Shown one piece after another: positions 42,162 to 51,736 of a stretch of 64,000 nt of DNA. The notes under the pieces were generated by a model. It did not search any database. It worked only from the letters and a program-made list of their open reading frames with translations, and was not told where the DNA came from. Numbering within the stretch: the first letter of the stretch is position 1; each line of letters begins with the position of its first letter. The DNA comes from RGIG5612 sp045616165 (GTDB lineage: Bacteria; Bacillota; Clostridia; Lachnospirales; Lachnospiraceae), in assembly GCA_045616165.1 (NCBI GenBank), contig JAZLGF010000013.1:62001-126000 (forward strand), given 5' to 3'. The position numbers were made by a program, and so were the translations under genes.

Positions 42162-45100
42162 ATGAATTTATTTTTTGATGTTTTTCCAACGTTAAATATC
42201 GACGAAGACTTAAAAAATCTCTTTAATAACGTAAACGTTGAAAGCGTAACGAACGTTAAAGCAGGTTCTTTTTTGCGTATAAAAATTTCATCTAAAGAAA
42301 TAATTCCTGATATCTATTTAGATAAGATGAGTAATTTAATTAAGTACCAGGTATTAGAAGGAAAACTAGGTGTACATATAGAATACGAAAACGGCTACGA
42401 ATTTGCTGAGGTAGGTACTGGCACATACGAAACAAAAAAAGAAGATATAAGCGAAAGCGCCCCGGCATTAAACACACCTTCACCTTTGCCAAAGAGAAAA
42501 TTTGCGTCAAAGAAAAAAGAAACTGATCCGGATATGATTTATGGAAAAAGCTTTGATGGTGAATTTACTCCTATCTCTAACATAATTTCCGAAATGAAAG
42601 AAGTATGTGTAAGAGGTGAAATTTTTGATAGCGAACTTACTGTAACAAAGAACGGTTTTAAAATATTAAAGTTATCAATTACGGACTATGAAGATTCTAT
42701 TTCTATGAAGATGTTTCTTAAAGAAGGTGAAGATAATTTACCAAACCTTTTTAAGAAAAAAATGGTAATAGAAGCAAAAGGAAAAGTTGAATATGATAAT
42801 TTTGAAGGCGAAATTTTAATTACTAGAATTTTTGGTATAAGAAAATCTGATACTCCTATTAAAGAGCGTGTAGATAATGCACCAGTAAAAAGGGTAGAAC
42901 TTCATCTTCATACAAGATATTCAGACATGGACGCTATGACAGGCGTAGAAGATTTAATTGATACAGCTCTTAAATGGGGCCATAAAGCCGTTGCTATAAC
43001 GGACCATGGAGTTGTGCAAGGATTTACCGATGCGTTCCATAAAATCCAAGGAAAAGACTTAGATTTTAAGGTTATTTACGGATGTGAAGGATATTTAGTA
43101 GATGATAGCGAAGATCCGATAGTAAATTACGTTGATGGCGATATTGAGTTAAGAAGAGAGTCTGCTATAAAAGATGAAGTGCCGCACCTTTCTAATCCGG
43201 CCGAAGAAGCGGCTATTACTAAAGTTAAAAAATCTCCTTATAACCATATAATATTACTTGCTAAAAACGAGATAGGAAGAGTTAATCTTTATCGGCTTGT
43301 TTCTTATGCGCATGTTAATTATTTTAACAGACGTCCTAGAATTCCAAAAAGTGTTTTAAGTAAATATAGAGAAGGACTTATTATTGGCTCTGCGTGTGTA
43401 GCTGGAGAGCTTTACGAAGCTTTACTTAGTGGAAAAAGCGAAGAAGAAATTAAAAAAATCGTAGACTTTTACGATTATTTGGAAGTTCAACCTGTTGGTA
43501 ATAATTATTTCCTTGTTAGAAATTATGAAAGAGGAGATAAAGGATTTAAGTTAAGCAGCGTTGAAGAAATAAAAGAATATAATAAAAAGATTTATGAACT
43601 TGGACAAAAGTATGCAAAGAAAGTAGTCGCTACGGGCGATGTACATTTCTTAAATCCTGAAGATGAGGTTTATAGGCGCATAGTTATGGATTCACAAAAA
43701 TATCCTGATGCTGATGAGCAGGCGCCTTTGTATTATAGAACTACAGAAGAAATGCTTAATGAGTTTTCTTATTTTGGCGAGGAAATAGCAAAAGAAATAG
43801 TTATTGATAATACAAATTATATTGCGGATCAAATAGAAAAAATCGAGCCTGTAAGACCGGATAAATGTCCGCCGATAATAGAAAATTCTGATGAACAGTT
43901 AAGAGATATTTGCTATAAAACTGCAAAAGAAATGTATGGCGAAAATCTTCCTCAAATTGTAATCGACCGTTTGGAAAAAGAACTTACTTCTATTATTTCA
44001 AATGGTTATTCAGTTATGTATATCATAGCAAAAGATTTAGTTCAAAAAAGTATAGAAGACGGATATTTAGTTGGATCAAGAGGTAGCGTTGGATCTTCTT
44101 TAGTTGCAACAATGGCTGGGATTACCGAGGTTAATCCTCTTAAGCCTCATTATAGATGTCCTAAATGTTTCTATAGTGAATTTGATTCTGATGAGGTTAA
44201 CGCTTTTGCTGGCGGAGCAGGATGTGATATGCCAGATAAAGTATGCCCGGTTTGTGGCGAACCTTTAATAAAAGATGGATTTGATATTCCTTTTGAAACT
44301 TTCCTTGGATTTAAAGGTGATAAAGAGCCTGATATTGACCTTAACTTTTCTGGCGAATATCAGTCTAATGCACATGACTATACTGAAGTTATATTTGGCA
44401 AAGGTCATACCTTTAGAGCCGGTACAATTTCTACTCTTAAAGACAAAACTATTTATGGTTTCGTAAAAGGTTATTACGAAAGACATAATAAGGGAATTAA
44501 AAAGTGTGAGATGAACCGTTTAATAAATGGATGCATGGGCGTAAAAAGAAGTACAGGCCAGCATCCGGGCGGAATCGTCGTCTTACCTCATGGAGAAGAA
44601 ATCTTCTCATTTACTCCGGTACAATTTCCTGCTAATGACGCAGATAAGAATACTGTTACAACTCATTTTGAATATCATAGTATCGACCATAACCTTCTTA
44701 AGCTAGATATATTAGGACATGATGATCCAACAATGATTCGTATGCTTGAGGATTTAACTGGATTTGATGCTAAGCAAATTAAACTTGATGATCCATCTGT
44801 CATGAAGCTTTTTGAAGGAACGGATATATTAGGTGTTACGCCAGAAGATATAGATAAACCACTTGGAACATTAGGCGTTCCAGAGTTTGGTACTGACTTC
44901 GTTATGCAGATGCTTTTAGATACCCATCCAAAGAACTTTTCTGATTTAGTTAGAATTGCGGGTCTTTCACATGGAACGGATGTATGGCTTGGTAATGCTG
45001 AAAAGCTTATTAAAGATGGTGACGCTACTATTTCAACATGTATCTGTACTCGTGACGATATTATGATGTACCTTATATCCCAGGGAATTGAACCGTCACT

Positions 45101-45788
45101 AGCATTTGATATTATGGAAGACGTTCGTAAAGGAAAGGTAGCGGCAGGAACATCTAAAAAGTGGCCGGATGCTGAAAAAGTATTAAAAGCTGCGAAAATT
45201 CCAGATTGGTATTTATGGTCATGTAAAAAGATTCAATACATGTTCCCAAAAGCACACGCAGTTGCTTATGTTATGATGGCTTATCGCATTGCATATTATA
45301 AGATTTTTTATCCACTTGCATATTATGCGGCATTCTTTAGTATTAGAGCATCATCATTTGATTATGAAAAGATGTGCCAGGGCCCAGATAAGCTAAAACA
45401 TGAAATGGATATGATTCAAAGAAGAATAGATAATAGTGAGGCAACACCTAAAGACGTTGACCTTCTTAAATACATGTATAATGTTAAGGAGATGTATGCC
45501 AGAGGCTTTGAATTTTGCCCGATAGATATATATCAGGCTAGTGCAAATAGATTTAAGATTATTGATAATAAAATTATGCCGGCGTTTGAATCCATAGACG
45601 GCATGGGCGAAAAAGCCGCATTCATGCTTGAAGAAGAAGCCAAAAAAGATAAATTTGTTTCAAGAGAAGATGTTAAGATTAGAACTAAGATTTCAAGCAC
45701 ATTAACAGATAAGTTATATGAAATTGGTTTATTAAGCGATTTGCCAGAAACAAGCCAACTTTCAATTATGGATTTTCTTAAAAATTAA
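42162..45788 (+). CDS. polC: DNA polymerase III PolC, lacking exonuclease insert
   Basis: A 1208-residue PolC-type replicative polymerase, compared with about 1430-1440 in most Firmicutes. Visible parts are the N-terminal domain (1-85), a Lys/Pro-rich linker, the OB fold (about 135-225), and the PHP domain starting 'VELHLHTRYSDMDAMTGVED' (about 245). The usual DnaQ-like exonuclease (V-x-D-x-E-T-T-G-L) should follow 'GCEGYLVDD' (about 307-315), but only about 45 residues separate it from 'YNHIILLAKNEIGRVNLYRL'. Polymerase motifs follow: 'GSRGSVGSSLVATMAGITEV', the zinc cysteines C-P-K-C/C-P-V-C, and 'DKEPDIDLNFSGEYQ'. Proofreading may be supplied by another protein. It starts 3 bases after ispG. 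Confidence 0.96.
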   Translation: MNLFFDVFPTLNIDEDLKNLFNNVNVESVTNVKAGSFLRIKISSKEIIPDIYLDKMSNLIKYQVLEGKLGVHIEYENGYEFAEVGTGTYETKKEDISESAPALNTPSPLPKRKFASKKKETDPDMIYGKSFDGEFTPISNIISEMKEVCVRGEIFDSELTVTKNGFKILKLSITDYEDSISMKMFLKEGEDNLPNLFKKKMVIEAKGKVEYDNFEGEILITRIFGIRKSDTPIKERVDNAPVKRVELHLHTRYSDMDAMTGVEDLIDTALKWGHKAVAITDHGVVQGFTDAFHKIQGKDLDFKVIYGCEGYLVDDSEDPIVNYVDGDIELRRESAIKDEVPHLSNPAEEAAITKVKKSPYNHIILLAKNEIGRVNLYRLVSYAHVNYFNRRPRIPKSVLSKYREGLIIGSACVAGELYEALLSGKSEEEIKKIVDFYDYLEVQPVGNNYFLVRNYERGDKGFKLSSVEEIKEYNKKIYELGQKYAKKVVATGDVHFLNPEDEVYRRIVMDSQKYPDADEQAPLYYRTTEEMLNEFSYFGEEIAKEIVIDNTNYIADQIEKIEPVRPDKCPPIIENSDEQLRDICYKTAKEMYGENLPQIVIDRLEKELTSIISNGYSVMYIIAKDLVQKSIEDGYLVGSRGSVGSSLVATMAGITEVNPLKPHYRCPKCFYSEFDSDEVNAFAGGAGCDMPDKVCPVCGEPLIKDGFDIPFETFLGFKGDKEPDIDLNFSGEYQSNAHDYTEVIFGKGHTFRAGTISTLKDKTIYGFVKGYYERHNKGIKKCEMNRLINGCMGVKRSTGQHPGGIVVLPHGEEIFSFTPVQFPANDADKNTVTTHFEYHSIDHNLLKLDILGHDDPTMIRMLEDLTGFDAKQIKLDDPSVMKLFEGTDILGVTPEDIDKPLGTLGVPEFGTDFVMQMLLDTHPKNFSDLVRIAGLSHGTDVWLGNAEKLIKDGDATISTCICTRDDIMMYLISQGIEPSLAFDIMEDVRKGKVAAGTSKKWPDAEKVLKAAKIPDWYLWSCKKIQYMFPKAHAVAYVMMAYRIAYYKIFYPLAYYAAFFSIRASSFDYEKMCQGPDKLKHEMDMIQRRIDNSEATPKDVDLLKYMYNVKEMYARGFEFCPIDIYQASANRFKIIDNKIMPAFESIDGMGEKAAFMLEEEAKKDKFVSREDVKIRTKISSTLTDKLYEIGLLSDLPETSQLSIMDFLKN

Positions 45789-45850
45789 ATGTATGAAATT
45801 ATTATAATCATGTTATAATCAATTAAAATTTAAAGTGATAGGAGAGCAAT

Positions 45851-46642
45851 ATGTTTATAATCGATCAAGAATTATGTACAGAGTGTAAAGCTTGCGTAGA
45901 GGAATGTCCATGTGATGCAATTAAGCTCGATGAAAAAATCGTCCATGACCCAGATAAATGTATGTGGTGTGGACATTGTATGGCTCTTTGCCCATGTGAT
46001 GCAATTATGATAGACGGAGACGGATATGACGTTGAAGACGTTGAGGATTTCCAATTCGCTAAACGAGCAACAGTAGCTCAGATTCGTCGCGATATCATGA
46101 TGAGAAGAAGCGTGAGAAACTTTAACGATAATCCTGTTAGTGAAGACGAACTTAAATTAATTTTAGACGCTGGTAAATATGCACCAACAGCTAAAAACTG
46201 TCAGCAAAATGCCCTTATGGTATTAAAAGACGGAGAAAAGATTGATGCTGTTTTAGAAGATTGTATGGCGCAGCTTAAAGTTTTAGCAAAAGACGTTGCT
46301 AGAGAAAATCCTGGCGCTGGTGCTTTCTTCATGAAAAAATGCGAAGAATTTGAAAATGATGGTATTGATGGACTCTTTTATGGAGCTCCACTTGTAATCT
46401 TTGTATTTTCAAATAGTGATATTGATGGTGCTATTTGTGCGACTACTATGGGTGAAATGATTGAAGCATTAAAGCTTGGATTTTGCTATATTCAGTTGGC
46501 AGCAGCTCCTATGAATACACCTGAATTAAGAAAAAAATATAATATTCCTGAAGATAAACATTGTGTACTTGCTATGGCGATAGGAAATTATGATGCTAAT
46601 TACTTTAGCTCAGTACCTCGTAAACCATTACCATTGTTATAA
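45851..46642 (+). CDS. Ferredoxin-nitroreductase fusion
   Basis: A 263-residue protein. Residues 1-55 hold two [4Fe-4S] motifs ('CTECKACVEECPCDAI', 'CMWCGHCMALCPCDAI'). Residues about 75-260 form an FMN nitroreductase ('MMRRSVRNFNDNPV' near the start). Such fusions pass electrons from ferredoxin to an FMN-dependent reductase; the natural substrate is unknown. A TATAAT-rich gap of 62 bases separates it from polC. Confidence 0.9.
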   Translation: MFIIDQELCTECKACVEECPCDAIKLDEKIVHDPDKCMWCGHCMALCPCDAIMIDGDGYDVEDVEDFQFAKRATVAQIRRDIMMRRSVRNFNDNPVSEDELKLILDAGKYAPTAKNCQQNALMVLKDGEKIDAVLEDCMAQLKVLAKDVARENPGAGAFFMKKCEEFENDGIDGLFYGAPLVIFVFSNSDIDGAICATTMGEMIEALKLGFCYIQLAAAPMNTPELRKKYNIPEDKHCVLAMAIGNYDANYFSSVPRKPLPLL

Positions 46643-46655
46643 AAAGGTTTCATTT

Positions 46656-47351
46656 ATGATTTTTGTTACAGGCGATACCCATAGACTTATGGATGTCAAA
46701 AAAATTGATGAAGAAAGCTTTCCAGAGCAATCTATGCTTACACGCAATGATTATTTAATTATTGCTGGCGATTTTGGTGGCGTTTGGACCGGCACTGAAA
46801 CGGATGCGGATGTATTAAATATGCATGGCTCAAGAAATTACACAACGTTGTTTGTTGGTGGTAATCATGAGAACTATGATTTATTAAATACTTATCCTGT
46901 TGAAGAGTGGAAGGGTGGAAAGATTCATAAAATTCGTGAAAGCGTATACCACCTTATGAATGGCCAAATCTATGACGTCGATGGTACTACAATATTCGTT
47001 ATGGGTGGCGCTACTAGTGTAGATAAAGTTTTTAGAGAAGAAGGAGTAAGTTGGTGGCCTCAGGAAGAACCTAGTTCAGAAGAACTTGACGAAGCTTTCA
47101 AAAATCTTGCTAGATATGGAAACAAAGTAGATTTTATAATTACACATACTATTCCAGAAAAAGTTAGAAAATTAATCTACGACGTATATACGGATTATGT
47201 TAATTATGAAAGTCCTGTAGAAAAATTTCTTGATTTAATTATGGAACATGTAAATTATAGTAAATGGTATTCGGGACATGTTCATATGGATAGAGAATTT
47301 AGTGATTATCGTCTTAGAATTCTCTATAACGGAGTAGTAAAGATTAAATAA
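46656..47351 (+). CDS. Metallophosphoesterase
   Basis: A 231-residue calcineurin-like phosphoesterase. Motif blocks are G-D-T-H (residues 6-9), 'IIAGDFGGVW' and 'FVGGNHENYD'. Late blocks are 'IITHTIPEK' and 'YSGHVHMD' with the metal-binding His. Start 46656 (MIFVTGDTH) follows AAAAGG; an ORF reading from 46590 overlaps the nitroreductase gene. The substrate is not predictable. Confidence 0.88.
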   Translation: MIFVTGDTHRLMDVKKIDEESFPEQSMLTRNDYLIIAGDFGGVWTGTETDADVLNMHGSRNYTTLFVGGNHENYDLLNTYPVEEWKGGKIHKIRESVYHLMNGQIYDVDGTTIFVMGGATSVDKVFREEGVSWWPQEEPSSEELDEAFKNLARYGNKVDFIITHTIPEKVRKLIYDVYTDYVNYESPVEKFLDLIMEHVNYSKWYSGHVHMDREFSDYRLRILYNGVVKIK

Positions 47352-47372
47352 AAAGTATTCAATAATGAAGTA

Positions 47373-47405
47373 AAGACCACACTTGTTTTCCAAGTGTGGT
47401 CTTTT
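47373..47405. terminator. Bidirectional terminator
   Basis: AAGACCACACTTG and CAAGTGTGGTCTT pair as a perfect 13-bp stem around TTTTC and end in T5. It lies between the convergent phosphoesterase gene and tRNA-Glu and can serve both. Confidence 0.85.
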
Positions 47406-47408
47406 TAA

Positions 47409-47480
47409 CAGCTCGTAGGAGAATTGAACTCCTGATTCCGCCTTGAGAGGGCGGCGTCTTAACCACTTGACCAACGAGCC
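47409..47480 (-). tRNA. tRNA-Glu (CUC anticodon)
   Basis: Read on the minus strand, acceptor GGCTCGT pairs with ACGAGCT (one G:U). The anticodon stem CCGCC/GGCGG holds loop CTCTCAA, anticodon CTC. The T-loop TTCAATT lies between GGAG/CTCC. Discriminator G; CCA not encoded. CUC is the rarer glutamate isoacceptor. Confidence 0.9.
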
Positions 47481-47599
47481 ATATGTTAGTAACTTTGATA
47501 GTATAAGGGAAGACAATGTAAATAGCAACCATTTATTGATATTTATATGCTTTTTTGATAGAATTTTTTGTGACTAAATAATAAGGAAAAAAGATAAAA

Positions 47600-49354
47600 A
47601 TGGGACAAATATTAAAAAGATTTTCTGCTAAAAATTGGTGGCTGAGTGGTTTAATAATTGTTTTAACGTTTATCCAGGTTTTCTTTACTATGCAGATAGT
47701 AAAATATCTCGGATTAATTTTTAATGCCATTGCAAACGTAAAGGCTAATGGTGTGGCCGAAATATGGTGGTATGGCTTATACATGGTTATAAGTGCACTT
47801 TTGTTTGCGGCTGCTCAGGTCGGTGTTGAAATTAGCTCAAGTAAGAATGCAAGTGATGTTGCAACAAAATTACGTAATGATTTATATGCAAAAGTTAATG
47901 ATTTTTCAATTTCAGATATGGCTATGTTTAGTACAGAATCATTAATTACAAGAGCTACTAATGATATTCAGAACGTACATCTAGCGATTATCACTGCTTT
48001 TAGAACAATATTTTTAGCACCAATAACAATGATTTGGTCAATAGTTTTAATTATCCAGATGCAAAATAAAGGTCTTACACTTTTAACAGTTGGATGGCTT
48101 TTATTAGTAATTATCGTAGTTGTAGTATTGATAATTATTTTAATTCCTAAATTTAAGATTATTCAAAAAATTACTGATCAATTAAATGTTTCTGCTAAAG
48201 AAAATTTAACAGGCGTTAGAGTAGTTAGAGCTTTTAACGCTGAAGAATATCAAGAAAATAAATTTACTTACATAAACAAAGATTATACAAGAGCTCAAAT
48301 TTTTAATGGTAAAGCAATTGCTTTCTTTACGCCATTTATAACATTCGTTATGTTTGGATTATCGCTTTCAATAATTTGGCTTAGTGCTTATTTTATTAAC
48401 GGACTTAACTTAGAAGAAGCTAATATAGCTTTTGCGGCAACAAACTCTTTTGTTATGCTAGGAAACCAAATTATTCTTTCATTTGTTCTTTTACTTTCGT
48501 TTATTATTCTTATTCCACGTGCTAACGTTTGTATGAGCCGTATAATGGAAGTGTTAAATCATGAAGAAACAATTAAAGATCCGGAAGAACCTTTAGATTT
48601 TACGGAACATGGAACAATTGAATTTAAAAGAGTTGGTTTTGCATATCCGGGGTCAGAGGTTTTAGCGGTTTCAGATATAAGCTTTAAGGTACGCCGTGGA
48701 CAGACTATAGCCTTTATTGGTGCAACGGGTAGTGGAAAAACTACTATTGTTAATTTAATTCCTAGATTAACCGACGTAACAAGAGGTGAGGTTTTAGTAA
48801 ATGGCGTTAACGTAAAAGATGTTAAACAAAAAGATTTAAGAGAAAAAATCGGTTATACCCCTCAAAAGGTTACGCTCTTTAAGGGCAATATAAAAGATAA
48901 TATTGCTTTTTCAAATCCAAAAATGACGGTTAAAGATATAATTATTGCCTCTAAAATAGCTATGGCGGATGAGTTTATTTCGAAAAAAGAAATGGCTTAT
49001 GATTCGGAAGTAGCCCAGGGAGGAACTAATTTCTCAGGTGGACAAAAACAAAGAATTAGCATTGCTAGAAGTATTGCAAAAAAACCTGAGATTATTATTT
49101 TTGATGATTCATTCTCAGCACTTGATTATAAGACTGATAAATTAGTTAGAAATAATCTTTCAAAGTATCTACCGTATTCAACAAAGGTTATAGTTGCTCA
49201 GCGCGTTGGTACAATAATGGACGCTGATATTATTGTTGTATTAGAAAAAGGAAAAATGGTTGGAATAGGAAGCCATAATGAGCTCTTAGAAAAGTGTGAA
49301 GTTTATAAAGAAATTGCACTTTCACAATTAAGTAAGGAGGAATTAGGACTATGA
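47600..49354 (+). CDS. ABC exporter subunit with degenerate catalytic site
   Basis: A 584-residue half-transporter: six membrane helices (1-320), then an ATPase with Walker A 'GATGSGKTT', signature 'FSGGQKQR' and Walker B 'IIIFDDSFSALD'. The usual catalytic Glu after Walker B is Asp, and the H-loop His is Gln ('VAQRVGT'), so its own ATP site is probably non-hydrolytic. It overlaps the next gene by four bases (ATGA), and the two form a heterodimeric multidrug- or peptide-type exporter as in TM287/288 or BmrCD. Confidence 0.93.
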   Translation: MGQILKRFSAKNWWLSGLIIVLTFIQVFFTMQIVKYLGLIFNAIANVKANGVAEIWWYGLYMVISALLFAAAQVGVEISSSKNASDVATKLRNDLYAKVNDFSISDMAMFSTESLITRATNDIQNVHLAIITAFRTIFLAPITMIWSIVLIIQMQNKGLTLLTVGWLLLVIIVVVVLIIILIPKFKIIQKITDQLNVSAKENLTGVRVVRAFNAEEYQENKFTYINKDYTRAQIFNGKAIAFFTPFITFVMFGLSLSIIWLSAYFINGLNLEEANIAFAATNSFVMLGNQIILSFVLLLSFIILIPRANVCMSRIMEVLNHEETIKDPEEPLDFTEHGTIEFKRVGFAYPGSEVLAVSDISFKVRRGQTIAFIGATGSGKTTIVNLIPRLTDVTRGEVLVNGVNVKDVKQKDLREKIGYTPQKVTLFKGNIKDNIAFSNPKMTVKDIIIASKIAMADEFISKKEMAYDSEVAQGGTNFSGGQKQRISIARSIAKKPEIIIFDDSFSALDYKTDKLVRNNLSKYLPYSTKVIVAQRVGTIMDADIIVVLEKGKMVGIGSHNELLEKCEVYKEIALSQLSKEELGL

Positions 49355-51126
49355 AAAATATTAAACAAAACGACAACAAATTCCTCGAAATGGTAAAGGC
49401 TTTTAAAAATTATTATTTATCATTTTTTGTAGCATTAGGTTTACTTATAGTTTCAATTATATTGACTATTTTAGTTCCTGGTGGAGTAAGAGACCTTACT
49501 AATGTTATTAGTCCGGCATCTCAAAATTTCACAGGAAATACTTTCTTTGTAGATTTTGGCGCAGTAGGTAGTCTTGTAGGAAAAATAGTTATTTTTATTG
49601 CTATAGCATTCATTACAAGTTTATTAGCTAATTTAATTTTTAACGTAATAATCCAGAAGTTTACTATGGATTTGAGAACTAAAATTTCGCAAAAGATAAA
49701 CAAACTTCCATTACAATATTTTGATACAAAATATATCGGTGATGTTCTTTCTGTTATTACTAATGATATTGATACGCTTGGCCAGTCACTTCAAAACTGT
49801 GTTAACTTGCTTGTTAATTCAGGCGTTATGTTAATCGGTGTAATTATAGCGATGTTTATTTCATGCTATCAGTTAGCTCTTGTTGCATTAATTTCAATTC
49901 CTGTATTAGTAGTAATAATAATTATAGTTTTCAAGATTGCACTCCCATCATTTAAGAAAAACCAACAAACTATTGCAAGAATTAATTCATTAGTAGAAGA
50001 AGATTTTTCTGGTCAACTTGTTGTAAAAGCTTTTAATGCAGAAGATAAAAAGAAAGAAGATTTTAATAAAGTTAATAATGAACTTGGTAAATCTTTGTTT
50101 AATTCACACGCAATAGGTAACTTTGTTGAGCCTTTTATGTCTCTTATATCTTTCATTACATATGCGGCTATTTTAGTTGTCGGAGGATTGCTTTTCAAAG
50201 ATGGAATTATTGCAGATATGGGAGTTTTAACGGGATTTATTATTTACGTTGTTTTATTCCAACAACCACTATTCCAAATTGGAGAGGTTGCTTCAGTACT
50301 CCAGCAAGGTACAGCTAGTTGCAATCGTGTGTTTACATTCCTTGATGAAGAAGAAATTGTTAATGATGATGCAATGCTTCCTTGTTTAGATTCTTCAAAA
50401 ATTAAAGGTAAGGTTGAATTTAAGGATGTTTGTTTTGGATATGATAAAGACAAACTTACAATTAAACATTTTTCAGAAAAGATTTATCCTGGCATGAAAG
50501 TTGCTATCGTAGGACCTACGGGTGCAGGTAAGACTACACTCGTAAATCTTCTTGTGAAGTTTTATGATCTTACTAGTGGACAAATCTTTATTGACGATGT
50601 TTCAATTGCGGATATGCCAAGAAGAGAGCTTAGAAATATTTTTGGTATGATTGATCAGGAACCATGGGTGATAAACGGAACGCTTCTTGAAAATATTGTA
50701 TATAATCTTGAAGGTGTTGACGAAGATAGATTAAATCAAGTATTAAAAGAAACCCATCTTATGCGCTTTATAAATTCGCTTCCAGATGGAATTGATACTG
50801 TTATTCAAAAGGATAATGCTCTTAGTGCAGGACAAAAACAACTTATCACAATAGCAAGGACTATGCTTGAGAATGCACCAATGCTTATTTTAGATGAAGC
50901 AACAAGCAACGTTGATACTAGAACAGAACTTCTTATTCAACATGCTATGGATAAACTTACAAGCGGCAGAACATGTTTCGTTATAGCTCATCGTCTTTCA
51001 ACGATAAAAAATGCAGATTTAATAATTGTTATGAAAGATGGTAATGTTGTTGAGAGCGGAACGCATAGCACACTTCTTGCTAAAGGCGGTTTATATAGCG
51101 AACTTTATAATGCCCAGTTTTCATAA
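49351..51126 (+). CDS. ABC exporter subunit with complete Walker B
   Basis: A 591-residue partner of the gene before it. It has six membrane helices (1-330) and an ATPase with Walker A 'GPTGAGKTT', a changed signature 'LSAGQKQL' (S-A-G-Q for S-G-G-Q), canonical Walker B 'MLILDEATSNVD' and H-loop 'IAHRLST'. Combined with the partner this gives one complete and one degenerate ATP site. The substrate is unknown. Confidence 0.93.
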   Translation: MKNIKQNDNKFLEMVKAFKNYYLSFFVALGLLIVSIILTILVPGGVRDLTNVISPASQNFTGNTFFVDFGAVGSLVGKIVIFIAIAFITSLLANLIFNVIIQKFTMDLRTKISQKINKLPLQYFDTKYIGDVLSVITNDIDTLGQSLQNCVNLLVNSGVMLIGVIIAMFISCYQLALVALISIPVLVVIIIIVFKIALPSFKKNQQTIARINSLVEEDFSGQLVVKAFNAEDKKKEDFNKVNNELGKSLFNSHAIGNFVEPFMSLISFITYAAILVVGGLLFKDGIIADMGVLTGFIIYVVLFQQPLFQIGEVASVLQQGTASCNRVFTFLDEEEIVNDDAMLPCLDSSKIKGKVEFKDVCFGYDKDKLTIKHFSEKIYPGMKVAIVGPTGAGKTTLVNLLVKFYDLTSGQIFIDDVSIADMPRRELRNIFGMIDQEPWVINGTLLENIVYNLEGVDEDRLNQVLKETHLMRFINSLPDGIDTVIQKDNALSAGQKQLITIARTMLENAPMLILDEATSNVDTRTELLIQHAMDKLTSGRTCFVIAHRLSTIKNADLIIVMKDGNVVESGTHSTLLAKGGLYSELYNAQFS

Positions 51127-51133
51127 AAAGTAC

Positions 51134-51222
51134 TTGCCATATAAGAACCCAGATGGTATATTAACAAAGGATTTAATATGTAACTAGTAAAGAGCGGACC
51201 GAAAGGCCCGCTCAAGTTTTTG
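51134..51222 (+). promoter_or_regulatory. Promoter and hairpin leader of rimP operon
   Basis: TTGCCA (51134-51139), 17 nt and TATATT (51157-51162) form a good promoter. The leader then has GAGCGG(A)CC-GAAA-GG(C)CCGCTC followed by AAGTTTTTG (51192-51222), a hairpin that may terminate ABC read-through or attenuate the operon. Confidence 0.65.
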
Positions 51223-51235
51223 AGTAGGGAAAGAT

Positions 51236-51700
51236 ATGTCAAATATTGAAAGCAAAACTGAAGAACTTTTAATTCCAATTCTTAAAGAAAATAATTTTGA
51301 ATTAGTTGATGTTGAATATGTAAAAGAAGGTAATGATAAATATCTAAGAGCATATATCGACAAAGAAGGCGGAATTAATATTAATGATTGTGAATTAGTA
51401 AGTAGAAATTTAGAAGCAAAGCTTGATGAAGAAGATTTTATTTCTGAAGCTTATATTCTAGAAGTTAGCTCACCGGGACTTACAAGACCTCTTAAAAAAG
51501 ATAGAGATTTTGAAAGAAATTTAGGTAAGCCTATTGAAATTCATACTTATAAGCCAATTGAGGATTGTAAAGAATTCATAGGTGACTTAAAAGAATATTC
51601 GGCTGAAAACGTTGTAATTGATGTTGGTGCTGACGAAGAAGAACTAATTACTTTATCAAGAAAAGATATTTCAATAATAAAACAATATTTTGAGTTTTAA
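51236..51700 (+). CDS. rimP: Ribosome maturation factor RimP
   Basis: A 154-residue 30S assembly factor. 'FELVDVEYVKEGNDKYLRAY' and I-D-K-E-G-G-I then 'YILEVSSPGLTRPLKKDRDF' are the family signatures. It begins the conserved rimP-nusA-ylxQ-infB-rbfA cluster. Ribosome binding site AGGGAAAG. Confidence 0.96.
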   Translation: MSNIESKTEELLIPILKENNFELVDVEYVKEGNDKYLRAYIDKEGGININDCELVSRNLEAKLDEEDFISEAYILEVSSPGLTRPLKKDRDFERNLGKPIEIHTYKPIEDCKEFIGDLKEYSAENVVIDVGADEEELITLSRKDISIIKQYFEF

Positions 51701-51736
51701 CCTGAAAAGGTAAAAGATAAAAAAGGAGAAAAAATT

